This document shows positions 11,546-25,165 of a stretch of 64,000 bases of DNA, one piece after another. The notes under the pieces were generated by a model. It worked only from the letters and a program-made list of their open reading frames with translations, ran no database searches and was not told the DNA's origin. Numbering within the stretch: position 1 is the first letter of the stretch; each line of letters starts with the position of its first letter. The DNA is from Carnegiea gigantea (lineage: Eukaryota > Streptophyta > Magnoliopsida > Caryophyllales > Cactaceae), in assembly GCA_029747015.1 (NCBI GenBank), contig JAKOGI010000144.1:455001-519000 (forward strand), read 5' to 3'. The translations under genes and the position numbers were made by a program.

Positions 11546-14500
11546 TTAAGTAGAGAAGTCGAAGGCAGATTTGATCACACGAACAGCACGGCTGACAAAA
11601 GCCTCAACGTTTGATATGCAATCAGAGTTGACATCGTCAGTAGAAAGCGAGCTGCATGCAAGTATTTGGAAGGCCACAGTCAACAAAGAGCCACATGGTC
11701 CTGCTATGCTTGCGCTAGTCGAAGCTCCAGCTCTTTGATCTGGGCCGTCAGTGGTGACTGCAAAACCCGATGCAAGAATCGGGATGTTGGTTGAGTCTAC
11801 ACCAGTTGCCACTAGCCGCATGCTTGATGTATCAATCGGTGTGTAAATTATTAATGATCCCAGCTGTTCCACCATGCTTTCTTGAAAGATCATTATGTTT
11901 TCACAGGGATTCTGAGGCTGATTGCAACCCAAAAAATAAATGTATATTTTGTTACAGTCAATCAGATTAACAGGTTGATAATTCAGTATACTGAAAGTAG
12001 CTAAAACAAAAAACCTCCTAGGTAAGAAAATATGGTATGACACAGCATTCTTTACAATATTTCAGTGATAGATATTTTATCCGACAAAAAAGCAGACTTG
12101 GCAAAGCTAATGTGTACCTCATTACCTGCTCTTTAAACAAGACACCAGATCTAATCACACCCAAAATACAGACAAACACACATTCTGATTCTAACCGGAA
12201 CCTAAATTGACCTCACTTTAAGCGTTTGACCAGAACATTTTAATAACACATTGTAAGCTGATCCTAACCTGGCTTGAATGATTATTTGCCAGGTCTGCAT
12301 AAAAGCAAATCTCCATCAATTCAAAAAATGATCATTAGCGAGTGCTCATGATCCAAACCTGGGTCAATGTAAAACTTTGCTCAGGTTAATGACGCACTCC
12401 CTTACTTATTCACTGGAGGAAGTAGGAACTGAAAATTAACTATACATGATTCGTGTCATCATATGTATGTTTTTTTTGTTGTTTCCCTTGTTTCCCGCAG
12501 TTTTTGGGGGGGGGGGGACATTGACATGACAGTATCGTCATGTCTTGCGACCAAAACTTGCTCTCCCAACAGCCGCTTAGCATGCAGAAAGATTTGTACT
12601 GACAGGGAAGTTCCAGATTCAATCCCAAGCAAACAAAAACAAAGTATCTTCCTCAACCCGGAGGTGTTGTACATGCCTCATCCAAACCAGGCTAAGCATA
12701 ACAAGTAGGTAAATTAGTAATCTTGTCCATGTAGCCCTGACACTTACTCAAGAGTGGGACACCAAAACCACCTCAGGCACATATCCAAGAAATAAAAGAA
12801 ACATAGAGAATTTTTTCAAAAAATGAAAGATTAGAATGTACATGTTAGACACACGGAAGTCAAACATATTGAACACAGTAGCGATGCTGCACATTTTTTT
12901 TTTTTTTGGGTCTTTGTCCTCATAATAACATCAAAATTCAGAAATAAATGTCATCTTCAATGAAAACATATTTGATACGGTATTGACATATAATAAATCT
13001 CAATCTTATTTTTAGGAATATTCATAGTTAGTTACTAGTGTATTCTTGCACCAAAGATAATATTCAAGCAAGAATAGTCAGTAAGTTCCACCATTTGACT
13101 GTCCTTTAATTGTATTAAGGCTTTCAACAAGTAAGAATAACTTTAATATTACTCAATTGGCGAACCTTACGTCATTGTGTCATGTCTATATTGCTATATT
13201 GGCATCCATGCATCATGCACATGACTATAACATTTTGCTGTCTGCTCATAGAAAATTTAAGTCAATTCAGAACTGACTGTAATTTTTTAAAGTATTATTT
13301 GCTAATAATAATATGAGTATTAAGAACTGAATATGGCATAGGATTTTGAAGTTTGTTGAGGGTTGTTACGAGTTACAACGGGGGCAATATTTTCAACTTT
13401 TCAGAAAGTCCCATAAAGACAGCCTTAAAGATTTGAAATCAATTATCTTTTTATTTCGCTATGCACATGGCCTCAACTTCATCATGCATCTATCTTAAAT
13501 TAGATAATCTCATGCATGAGAAGTCTAATTTTATTTTGTTTTTGGTTAACAAAATCTGCTTTTTTATGAAAATCGTTGGAAATTACTGAATGATGCCCTA
13601 AAAAAGCTAGCTTCAGTCTCTTTAAAAGAAGAGAAAAAGGAGAGATGAATCCACAGTTAGGATAATCATTAGCTTGTCATTAGACTCGATTATGCAATTC
13701 AGCTGGAAAAAATGAGCTTCTTAGCATTAAAAAAATTTCGAAGTCATCCCCCTCGGGAAAAAGGAAAAAACAACCTCCAACCCATAAGTATCGTCAAACC
13801 TTCAGAGTATATGAAAATAAGCATTCATTCTGCTGCTTAATAGCGTACAGTTGAATATACAACCCAAAAAAAAAAAATAGTGTAGGCTAGAAAATGATTT
13901 TGCAGTGACTAAAAATATTAATTATTATGCCAATAATGTTTTAAACTGTGGGACTTGTGTAAACTAAAGCTTTCCGCCCTTGAGTACATGGCAAGACTTG
14001 GACAGTTGTCTATTGACCATTTGATAATCCATACACTTCAAAACTCCATCAATGAAACAGAAAGGCACAATGAGTTACCTGCAGAACAGAGATACGATTT
14101 GCTGAATGACTTCCAGTTGGTATGTGCATGATCTCACGTACTGGGTTTCCAAAGCAAAGGACATCCCACTGATAGACATCAATGAAAATTTTTTTAAACA
14201 AAAACATTTAAAGCATATGGATCTAGAGATCTCTTTATGGATAGCAGTAAGCTAAGGATACACATTAATGACGATAAAATTGCTTTAGAATAAGTATCTT
14301 TGGACCAAGCTTGAACTAGCTATTTTTTAAAGCATGCAAATTAGCATATTTGAGTTATTCAATTTAACAAATTCATTCAACAGCAAATTTCACTGGTTAT
14401 TTGACTGCCATTATGCCTTGTCAAAAATACAAGGTTTCTTTTCAAACATTGAAATCAGAAACAGCGACAAAGGGGTGGGCATATTATTTTCTGAAAAGAA

Positions 14501-17500
14501 CCACTAAAATGTGTAGAAGGAAAGAGACTTACTCTGAGGAAACTGAAATAAAAACCAACCAAATGATAGATTGGCCCAAGCAGGGAAAGGTTCATTTGTC
14601 ATGACAAAAACAGAAAGCCAAGAAAAGACATCAGGAGAAAAACAAGATATTGCACCTGAGAACGCATTATGTGATCATTCAAGTACTTAAGGACTCTTTC
14701 ATGAGGTGCAGGAACCCAAAAAGAGCTAGCAGCTGAGATGATTATGCCTGTTGGTTGACCAGGAAATGCGTTCTTCCGAGCAACAATATGGACTCTGCTG
14801 TTTGTCATTTCAGATGATTGTCGGAGTTCTGCAGTGCCTAAAAAACTGAAGATAGAACAATAACTCTTGACCACCCTGCAAGCAAGTGTTATCACGCTTC
14901 TCCGTCCTGCAGATGATGTATTTGCTTAAAGAAGAGGACAGGGGGGACATAATTAGCAAAACAAACAGAGAAGCCATATTGCTAATGGAAGTCATGAAAA
15001 GAACCTCCTCCGAGTTCACGGCCAGGTCTACCAGCCACAACCATATAAGTATAACGCTCACATGCTCTCTGAAGTGCCATAACCCATCTCTTTGCACCAA
15101 ATCCAAGTGCACTTTTCACTAGGTCTTCGTATATAGGATGAACTTCAAACCGATCATCAACTTCCACATGTTCTATGCAGGATACCTGTTAAATTAGAAT
15201 GTCTTGGTGACACATACAAAATAGTACCAAAACCTTCAGAATTTTAAGAAGGGGAAATTAATGAAGAACATTATGAAGGATGTTCCAGTAAACATCTGAG
15301 GGAAAGAGAGAGAAGAGCACGTTATCACTTGATCAGCTGATCTACTATTATATCACAATGGCACCCCCTCAAATATATGTAATCAAATCACTCGATTCAC
15401 TCCAAGTGAAAACCCCAACAAACTAATCAACTATGAACAAAGGACTGAAGTATTCAAGTCTCACTCACAAAAAACAAATTCCTTATAATGAAGAGAGCTC
15501 CCTAGAGTTACTAAAGACATATAACTGTGAGCAGCAGGACATCTTCTAGTGAAAACCTATGGATTTCAACATCATTGTTTCTTGATAAACAAGGCAAATC
15601 TTAAAAAATCCAATCTAGAATAAGCTCAGTATGGCTAATGTGTACCACAAATTACATAAGCAAAGGAACAATAGAAAAATTTACCTTGGTAAGTCCATTG
15701 GACAACTCCTGGATCATACAGCCAGAAGGATGCTTCCAACAACAGGTTGGGGAAATAAGAGAACGACCTCTAAGATAATCACAGGAAACATCTGCTATTA
15801 CCCAGGTGCCCATCTCAATCTGCTGACAATAGCGAAGCACATAGAATTCTCGTGGTTGGACCAGCGGCGAAAGGAGATGCATTTGCTCATATATCTGCAT
15901 TAGTTCTTTTAATTCGGTCAAACTTCTCCTAATTTATTTCTCGGTTGCCAATCATATTACATGCGTATAGCTTACCAGCTGCAATGAGCCACTTCGGTTC
16001 CGTAACAATCCAGCTTCTATGATGTGAAGAGTCCTTGCTTCCGAAATAACAGTAGGGAAAAAGTCAAGCCATTTGTCCTGCAAATTAGCACAAATGTTAG
16101 AAAGTCACGCAAGGCGGTAATTGTTTTGACGGTTGGATATATACGAAAGACAGCAAGATGGCCTATTGGCCTACCGGGTCTAGGCAGAGATCCACAAGCG
16201 ATCTTGCATTCATCACAACTACACCAGAATCCTTGGAGGACTCAATTCTTGATTTGGGATACCTAAGTCCTACAGAGCAGGAAATGATGTTCTTGTAGCT
16301 GTTGCGGTCCAGAATGTATTGATCATCTCCTGGAGACTTGATCCAAAGGGGCTCATCCATACTCAAAAGCTTAATCAGCTCATCCATGGCATTTGAAGCA
16401 AGCTCAGCCACAAGTGAATTTTCTATTTCTGGATTTGCTTTCATCGGATAAACTAATTCTTGGTCACCAACACTGACGTTTCCAATCACTGAATCAACTT
16501 CAAGGCCAGTGCTTCCATTTTCATCACCTGTACGACTTGCATCTGTTGAGTTGAATGCATCCCCCGGCAGAGGTCGACCCATGTAGTTAGCCAGGACACT
16601 GGATATACTTTCATACTGCAAAAAACATTCGTATAGAAACATATGACAAATATACCAGAACTTTCAGCTGGTACACAAATTTGGGAAATTTCAAACAATC
16701 AGACCGCCTTACATGAAAACAATAACAGTCCTCAAGACCAATCAGAACGAAAGTAGGAGTCAGACTGAACCTGAACATTTCGTCTCCACCACAAGAGTGA
16801 AATGCAAACGATTGCAAAATTTTTGAGCTCATAAGAACATCGATGTGCCCAAGTAATTATGAGAAATTAGATTGTAAGTAGTTTGTTTTCTATTGCTATA
16901 AATCCTGACTGTAAGACTCGGATTGCAGCCATTTTCAATTCTCCAGTCTCCTGCCAGTTTCACCAGCCTTTTCGAAATTGTGCCATGTGTCAATCAATTA
17001 ATACAACCATAAGATACAACCCCTCTACTCTTTTTGATGAGTAATCAAAAATTGTAGTAGAAGGCACCAAGGGGATGTCACCCATGTACAAAAGGAGGCA
17101 ATCACAAACTAACACCATGCCCTCAAGCTTTGAACAACAATCCTACAAAATCCAAAAAAGTCAATTTTGAAATCTTGAATAGACCTAGCCTTGCCCTCAA
17201 AAATCCGGCTATTTCTCCCCTTCCAAGTACTCCACCAAATAGCCTAATAAGGTATCAAGTTCCAAACTCTAAAGAACCAAAACTTCTTGAACTTTCTTCT
17301 CCAAGCCACCAACACATCTCTTGTGGTTTTAGGTTCTACCCAACTGATCCTCATCAATGATAATGACAAGTGCCATAAAGTGGAGAACATTCAACAATGG
17401 ACAAAAAGGGGGTCAAAAGACTCTTCCTCCACAAATCCCCCTTTTTTTCCAATAGACAAAAGGAAGGAGAAAAACTTCTGTGCCCTAAATTGAACAATCG

Positions 17501-19551
17501 TTAAGTGGTGATCCCTGAACCACCATGTTTAGTGGTCCACAAATTCCAGCAGCTCAAGTAAATTAGTGAGCAGTCATGTTAACTGACTAGACCTTTTTTA
17601 AGAAAAATCATGCGGCACCCTGGACCATTATTGTTTTTAGTCTAGCAACACTGAAGACTAGTAAGCCATGAACAGCATGTTTATCACAACGGTAGAAAAT
17701 TATCCTTCAGAGATAATCTCAGCATTTCTCACTTCTGTGAAGGAAACCATCTACCTAATAATCAGCAACTTAGGACTATGTATAGGGCACAAGAGAGCAG
17801 CTCATATATCATCACAGAGTAAATCCTTCTATGGGACTGAGGGAGAACATGTGGACAAGAAAAAAAAGAAAAAAGGCTTACCAACCAAAGCCCTAGGTAC
17901 AGATGCAAAGATTGCCGACAGAGAAAAACAAAGGAAAAAGTAAAGCAAGGTTAATAGGACAAACCAAACTAAACCAAATCATACCCCTTGGACGCTATTT
18001 AAGGTACTGGTGAGGTAAGAGGAACCTTGCCCCTTCATTTTGTAGAGCAATAGTTCCACTGGATCTTAGATTTGAAGAGGGGAAAAACACTGCCGAGTAC
18101 TCCATAGCAAGAAGTGAAGCACAGTTTGGTAATACATACACTGATAGTGAAACATTTTGTTGCTCTGCTATAATCAATAATGAAAGAACTGCTAATGTAC
18201 AGATTATTTCAGCTGCATGGAATGTACCTATAAATAAAAACACTGATCGAAGGGGGGGGGGGGATTGCACATCTTAGTAGCAAAAATGAGTACAAATGAC
18301 CGCTAAATTCAATTCATTTCCTGCTGTGCTTTCACAATAGACTGCACACGTTAATAGATAAAAACTAGCAGAGATTACCTCCAATTGCAATTCTGCATTT
18401 TCCTGCTGCAGCTTCAGAAGAGACTGCTTCCTTCCCTCCTCCCCAGAGGGGGGGCCTCCACAAGAAGGACATATAACACTTTTTAGTGCTTCTCGAATTG
18501 CCATATTCTCACATCGAAATTTATCATTTTCCAAGTGAAGAGAACTGTTGTCTGCTCGCTCATTTTATGCCTGGAGAAACAAGGGAGGTTTTGGATGATT
18601 AGCCATCTTGAGATCAGACTTCTCAGACAAACAACAAATTCCCCCACCCCCCCAAAAAAAAGAAATAAGGTTTCTGTGAACTGACAACCTTTATTTGGGT
18701 TCTCTTATTCTGGAACCAAAACTTTATTTGTCTAGGCTCCAGACCCAATTCCGCCTCAAGTTGGCGCCGCTGGTTTTCATCTGGGTGTGGGCATTCCTTG
18801 AAGAATCTATAATGGTTCAATAGAAAGCATTTATCAATGTTATCATGCATTCAAATAGCTACCAAATAATGATTTCTTCTGCCAAGCAAAAATAAAGAAA
18901 ATCTTATATGAAAATCTGCAGACAGGTTCAAGGGCCTAATGAAATAGTCAACTACCAATTAACGTAACAGTTATTTCTAACTTGTCATGACCTTAACAAA
19001 AAAGTTTCCACAATCACAAGAGCAGCATTTAAGAACACTAATGATTCTCTCATTTCAAACTAAACACCCAAGGTCCATAAATCTTTTGAAAAGCGAATTT
19101 TTTATTGAGAGGAAAAGAACTTCTTGGTCAAGGACAGGTCATCGCCAAAAAAAGAAAACCCAAATACCCAACACAGATCCCACAATTGCAGGTCTCAGGA
19201 AGTCGAGATGTACATAATAGCCTTAGCAGCCAGGGTCCAAGACTACAGCGGTATTTCCAACAACCAAAAGAGTCCAGTAAGATATGCTAATTTCAGAATA
19301 ATTAAAAGGATAATGCAGGTAAAGAATTCACCTAAAACAAGAAGAATTCAGAATGAAAAGAACATAAATGTCTAAGGGCATGAATTGAAAGCTATTAGAA
19401 ATGAATTATCTTACTCTTCCAGCCGCTGCGTCTGCTCAGCCGTATGTCTATGGTAGTTCTTTCTCCCCTTGTGAGAGTCACAACCTCCCTTCTCATCACT
19501 GCACGCACTTCCACCTCCACTCCCATCACCACTCCCCGTCTGAAATGCCAT
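11546..19551 (-). CDS. HD-ZIP class IV homeodomain-START transcription factor, ten coding exons, one premature stop
   Basis: Nuclear transcription factor of the GL2/HDG/ROC class, which usually controls epidermal fate. Coding exons in transcript order: 19551-19415, 18806-18689, 18570-18379, 16615-16175, 16077-15976, 15894-15685, 15185-15005, 14906-14656, 14168-14079, 11917-11546. All join in frame with GT-AG borders to 697 codons, a normal length. The start at 19551 has an in-frame TGA just upstream. The homeodomain is at residues about 29-86 ([37 protein letters not shown]). The zipper-loop-zipper contains CPSCGGPP. The START part includes [25 protein letters not shown] and [12 protein letters not shown]; the C-terminus carries ILASGFAVT and [11 protein letters not shown]. 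Oddities: codon 87 is TAA (18565-18567) where the family has Gln; the usual Trp of VTWVEH is Cys; about six residues are missing at the exon 7/8 junction. An acceptor 12 nt into exon 3 would remove the stop. Subgroup not assigned. Confidence 0.9.
12047..14078 (-). other. Large last intron of the HD-ZIP gene
   Basis: This 2.1-kb intronic stretch (full intron about 11918-14078) has a 12-base G run at about 12506-12517 and other homopolymers but no recognisable exon or mobile-element protein. The short open frames near 12440-12708 come from the homopolymer and are not genes. Confidence 0.6.
17031..17510 (-). mobile_element. LINE (L1-type) 3' end inside HD-ZIP intron
   Basis: Read on the minus strand, this ends with the tail 'gtacatgggtgacatcccc...' and 'gattactcatcaaaaa', typical of plant L1 elements. 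Before it is a decayed C-terminal coding remnant of the form [24 protein letters not shown], where the family usually reads W..WKERNRRIFE. Near-identical copies occur at 24895-25165 and 54560-54900. It lies in the same orientation as the host gene, in the intron between exons 3 and 4. Confidence 0.85.
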
Positions 19552-20884
19552 CGGTAATCTTCACAAGCTGTTGGAATAGAAACGATTCCCCAGCCAATAT
19601 TATGACCTTTTCTATGGTTTTATAGCTGCCAGTGCAAAATGTACTCCGAATTTTCACATGTGGAATACTGGCATCAGACTCAATAAATCAAACATTCAAC
19701 TAATCAACAAAAATCATATATGATTGTCCTATCCATCCAATTTGTGATTTTGCATCTGTTTTGATGTTACATCTACTAAAAAATGATTCAGTCCCTTAAA
19801 AGTCAGAGAATCTGACCACATATTATTAATGCACTGTGAAGTTTCCTTTCTACTTATCGTGTAGATATGGAAAGTATCAAAAGAAGAAACATTCGGGACA
19901 GTAACCGCTGGATCTCTGCACCGGCCTACTGGGCAAATGAACATAAATATCAGTGGAAAAATCTAAGATGACTTTTATTAGGCATTCAATATATTTACAT
20001 GTGCCTTATTAACGTTCAATGCAACTGCATCTTTTTTTTTGGGGGTGGGGGGATGAGTGCTCAACACAACGGTATTTAAAGGACAATAGTTATTCATCTT
20101 TCTAAAGTAACAGTGTAACACTACCACCACTTAGTATGGACCAACTAGAGAATGGTTTTGAGGCAAAAGGCGAGGTACTCACAAAACCAAAGGTATCTGT
20201 GTCCAAGTCATAAGAATGATATGGAAGAAAGAAATTAATAACATTTCACTTTTATCCAGAAAGTGTCAACGGACACAGAAAACCAGTATTTAAAATTGGG
20301 GGGGGGGAACAGCAAGAGAAATGTCTGATTCTTACTAATGTATTAAAAGGCTTTTGGTATGCAAAAAGTCTTCGGCTACAACCAAATAAATCTAGATTGA
20401 TTGTAGCCAAACATTTCCAAATTAGCAAAATTTTGTAACAATAATTTCCTAGCATTGCCTTCCTGTCGACAAGCAATTGCTTTGCGAAGATAACCAAGTA
20501 TTAAAACATAAAGCCTCACAATTACATGACCACTTTACCAGTTCATTTTCTCCATAGTAAAGCGCTGCAACAAAATTAACACAAGGAAATACTTCTCTCT
20601 TGGTCTCCTCAGCTTAATTCCAAGAAACTCCCAAGCAACTAAAGGCTAGCTCCCACAGAGCTCTAGCAAATATAAGTAAGATACGTTACTGCCAAACAGG
20701 AATAAAGCAACGGCAAAAAAGCTAAGGAAATTATTATATATTGGAATTATCAAGGAATGGCATTATATCGGCTGGCTAAAAATTATTGTCATGGTATGAA
20801 AAGCAAATGGATTCTAGGGTAAGTACAGTGTTTTCTAGGCATGGTTTGCCTTTAATTTTAATTAGTTGAAGGAATAATAGCCAT

Positions 20885-21069
20885 CCAAGGATTCAAAATG
20901 GGGTTTCAGTCGCGATTTCAGTTTCAGTTGTGATACGGCAAAATCACTCTACCACGGCAATTGCGTTCCATATCGCGGCTATAGAGGCATGAAAAAGCGG
21001 TTCGCCCAACTCTAAAATCTTTACAACGCAGCCGTTTCGTTGCAGTTCGGCCACATTTTGAATCCATGG
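20885..21069. mobile_element. Small MITE-like element with 16-bp terminal inverted repeats
   Basis: The left end CCAAGGATTCAAAATG (20885-20900) is the reverse complement of the right end CATTTTGAATCCATGG (21054-21069), with one mismatch. The 185-bp body is more GC-rich than its surroundings and has no coding potential. No convincing target duplication was seen, so the superfamily is not assigned. Confidence 0.6.
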
Positions 21070-21914
21070 GCATACTATATTAGATTTTAGGGTTCCTTTT
21101 TTTAAAACTTTTTGGGGGACGTCAATGGGAGGTAACGTGGCCTAAGGATCAAGAGAAGACACCACATATTTGCGGCAGATAAAGGTTTGACCTGCTGCAT
21201 ATTCATGAGTTTTTCAGCCCCAAAATCATTAAGAAACACTTACTAGTGCAACTAAATAAGCTTTTTCAAGAAGAAAACAATAGTAGCATAAATGCTTTAG
21301 CATACTTCCATTCAGGGATTATAAAGAGTAGAGAATCTGCACATCCAAATGAAGCATTCTCCAGGTATGATGAGCTGAAATGGAATACTTTGCCAGTTAC
21401 ACCTGACTATTCAAGAATCAAGGAATTGGCATCAGCTTCCTATTGCTAATTCTTAACATCTCACCAGTAGGAACATAAATGCTACAGAGATCTGAACTGC
21501 AGAACTCTCTTGGTTGGGCAATAGAACACCAACCTTGCCAAGCAAAAGTGCATATTTGACTTAAAGAAAGAAAAGATTGCTAGTGAGAAAGTGTGTACTA
21601 TATATATAGATGGTTCTCAATGATCAGGTGAGTAGAGTCCAGTTGATCATGAAATCTATTTGCCCCAGATAAATTTGAGAAGGACCATGCTATTTATGGG
21701 CTAAACGAAAACTTGAGATGGACAATACTGAAGGTGAGCTGTTCAGCTCAAAAAGGCACTAAATCATTGCTTGCCGTCAATTAGATAAATAGGGAACATG
21801 AAGCATGGCAACATATTTGAGATGGTGAAGATCTTCTAATATTTGCAGATAATCCATGGTCAAATGTCCCACCAATGCTCCTTCACTTTGTTTTCTAGAA
21901 CAAGTGATAATAAA

Positions 21915-23700
21915 TCTATCTTTTTAATGAGTCATAAAAAAATATATTAATTGTACACTCAGGGAGTGTCATCAACATACAAAAGGGCGAACTCATGAAA
22001 GTCATAATGCCACTAAGGTTTCATGCACAATATTCTTTAAAAATCCAAAGGAGACCAATTTCTACTACAATTTAGCACTTGACTCCAACTATACAACATT
22101 CTCGAAAAATAGAGCTTGCAGTATTAAGAATATATTGCTTTGCGCCTTTACCCTCAAAAATCTTTTGAGTATTTTCCTTCCATGTATTCTACCAAATACC
22201 TAGAGGAATCAACTTCCAAATTTGTAGAATCCAATTCTTTCTCATTCTTTTCCGTGCCATTAAAATATTGTTGACACTTGAAGTCTAACGGCAATTAACC
22301 TCATCAAGGAAAGAGAGAAATGCTAAAGCGAAAATACCCAACAGTAATGAACAAATGAACTTATTAGATTAAATTTCTTAAGCTTGCCCTCTATAGGAAT
22401 CTTGCCTTTAGCTTTCGCCTTCCGCCATGTTAAAACCTACTAAAGCTTTCATGGGGGTTTTATAACACCAAATTCCCTTATCAAGAAAATCATGATAATT
22501 TTTCTGCTGTTAAAGAATATTGCAAAAACACTTCACTGAAAAATACCACTCAAGTTTGACCATTGCCCTCAGATTCAATATTTACATTAGCAAGTAAAGC
22601 CAAAAGGCTAAAAACACTTTCCTGTTCCCATTCATTCGGGCTTCATAAGAATGTCATGTTCCAATGACTCTGGTTGCCATTTCAAAAGACCAATTCTTCT
22701 ATAGTTGCATCTTTTAAGCAACCCATCCTGAGAGATGGACAAAAAATGCACACTACGATGTTGATGCCCACACTATACATCATGCTAAAACAACACCCCA
22801 GACTAGTTCTTCATGACTTCACCTCAAATACAACCAGAGACATGAAATGTTTCAACCCTGGAAATATAGATTTCTAGCAATCCACTGCATGAGCACCAGG
22901 ACGACTCTAACTCAACCATCCAAATTCATTGCCTCCATATTTAGTCACAAACAGATTCTCCAAGAGAGCATCCTCTTCTTTAGCATACTTCTATTCTAAA
23001 GCTTATGCCTAACCCTTCTTCTTTGTGTGTAGAGATCTTATGCCTAACCCTTCTTTCAGGGCAATAATCATTCTCTTTGACACGATGGAAACCGTTGACA
23101 AGTTCATCATCCGACCAAAGGAACTTCCTCATAATTTTATTTAATTGACCATCAGTGCTGGCTAAGATGATAAACAAAGACATACAATAGATCAGAAGAG
23201 TCCATAATGTGCTTTGTAATAGAGTCAAAACTTTCCTCCTTTTGATAAAAGACTTTACTTACATTTTGCTAGTTTCTTATGGAATCTTTCCACATTTAAC
23301 TCCCAAACAGCTTAGCAATTCTATGAAGCACTGAAGGAAGACTCAAATAAGAAGACACCAGATGACAGATAGTCAACCATGCAACCAAAAAATCAACCAA
23401 GTGGTGAATATGTAGAACGTCCCTGTTGAGGATGGAATACACTTTTGCAGAAGTTGACTTTGAGTCAAAAGGTAGCTTCGAATGATAGGAGAATTCATCC
23501 CAAGTAGCCCAAGCGCACATTTGGATAAGTTAACCTTAAGCAATCACAACTATGTACCATGATGTACTCCAAAAGAAACGTGCATCTAGTGACAAAGTTA
23601 AGGCATACCGAATCCTTTAAAACCTCTTTAACCAAGACTTGAATAGTTGCATGCTCCTCACATAAAGATGAACACATCCTTGTCACGCCTCACTAGCAGC
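21915..23700 (-). mobile_element. Decayed LINE (L1-type) with reverse transcriptase remnant
   Basis: The minus strand carries a LINE 3' tail near 21920-21990. Farther upstream a frame at 23228-22980 reads TLLQSTLWTLLIYCMSLF, followed by KIMRKFLWSDDE and EEGLGIS. These match the C-terminal part of plant L1 reverse transcriptase ([18 protein letters not shown]..., ...FLWGG, EGGLGI). Sequence around 22620-22730 is related to 55310-55380 in another LINE copy of this window. Many stops and frameshifts mean it is dead. The 5' limit is uncertain. Confidence 0.7.
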
Positions 23701-24730
23701 CTAATTATATGTCCACTTAACCTATGTTCCTTTCCCATATTCTTCCCCATTAGGCAACAATCCAGCTTATCCTGTCCACGGGCATAGCTCATGGTAGCAG
23801 CTATAATACCATATGGTATAGCCCAGAAAGTTACTCAAGGTTACTTTCCAAATCTAAGGACGCATTCAATAAGCCACTAAAAGCTTTTCCAACATCATTT
23901 GTCCTTTCCCATGGTCATCGGTGATAGCACTACACAAGATGTAAACACGCCGACTATAGAGGTTCCTAGCATATCACCTTAATGATATGGGTAGTCGTAT
24001 CAAAACCTCTAAGCCCTCTTTCCTCTTTAACCTGTTCCATTGCTAGTAGACATTACTCATTAGTACAAGCCAATGAGACTTCTTGACAAATCATGAACTT
24101 TCATAATTGTGATGTCCCATACTTCATCTAATCATTTCTATAGGAAATAGAGGGAAATAAACCTCAGCACTTCACAAGTGCCACTGATTTATGTTCATTA
24201 ACACTAAAATTCTTTTTTTTTTTTGGTAGGGGGGGCGTAAGGCTGCATTAGCAATAATCCCAAACAAATTCCTTATGAAGAAAGAAGCTATAATTATGAA
24301 CAAATATTCTGAAAACTTTACAGATTCACGCCAATATGGACTGGAGTACTGGACCAAGATAGATAGAGATCAACAGGAAGTGTTCGCCTCTTGCCGTGAA
24401 CTAGAATGCCATACTCAAAGAATCACATTTTTATGCACGACATGTTCAGAAGTTTCTTCTCGAACATCCACTGAAGCAGCTCTTGGGAAGACAGGGAGCC
24501 AGATCCAAGACGATGACGACCAATAAGGTTGCCCCAACTAGATTCTCCCCTTTAGAAATTCTAAGCAAGCTAGAAGTGACTAAGTGAATCTCTGTTTAAG
24601 CCAGCGTACTTCCCCACAAGCCATCCTCCAACATCCAGAAATAAATCTTCTGAAGATGAACAAGCCAGTAAGTCCGCACTCTTTTGCACAACACTAAAAC
24701 ATAGAGATATTCCAGGAAAAACTGAAAATA

Positions 24731-24876
24731 AAAAATTCATAAGGAAAGCTATGCATATCTCGTGTCGCTCTAGCTCACAGAGGACAGTTCTAGCACATGA
24801 CTTAAAAATTCATAAGGAAAGCTATGCATATCTCGTGTCGCTCTAGCTCACAGAGGACAGTTCTAGCACATGACTT
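24731..24876. repeat. Perfect 73-bp tandem duplication
   Basis: Copy 1 (24731-24803) and copy 2 (24804-24876) appear identical, each starting 'aaaaattcataaggaaag' and ending in 'catgactt'. The lack of divergence points to a recent duplication or an assembly artefact. A LINE 3' end lies just downstream. Confidence 0.9.
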
Positions 24877-24889
24877 AAATTTAGATGCC

Positions 24890-25165
24890 TTTTTTTTTCT
24901 TTTTAATGAGTAATCAAAAATTGTATTAAAAAGACATCAAGGGAATGTCACCCATGTACAAAAGGAGGCAATCACAAAATAACATCTGCACTCAAGCTCT
25001 CAATAACAATCCAATTGATTCCATCCATACAAAGTTCTCAAAAGTAAAGTTTGAAATCTTGAATAGACCTAGCCTTGCTGTCAAAATTCGGCTATTCCTC
25101 TCCTTCCAAGTACTCCGCCAAGTAGCCAAAATCATCAACTTCCAAACTTCAAATACATGCCCTCT
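24890..25165 (-). mobile_element. LINE (L1-type) 3' end fragment
   Basis: Close relative of the fragments at 17031-17510 and 54560-54900, sharing the phrases 'aatgtcacccatgtac', 'aaaaggaggcaatcac' and 'gaatagacctagcc'. It is 5'-truncated, as expected from target-primed reverse transcription, and its A-tail reads as a T-run at about 24890-24903 on the plus strand. Confidence 0.8.

Noticed and set aside
16024..16266. Plus-strand frame of 80 codons
   Set aside because: Antisense shadow of HD-ZIP exons 4 and 5, which match the family on the minus strand.
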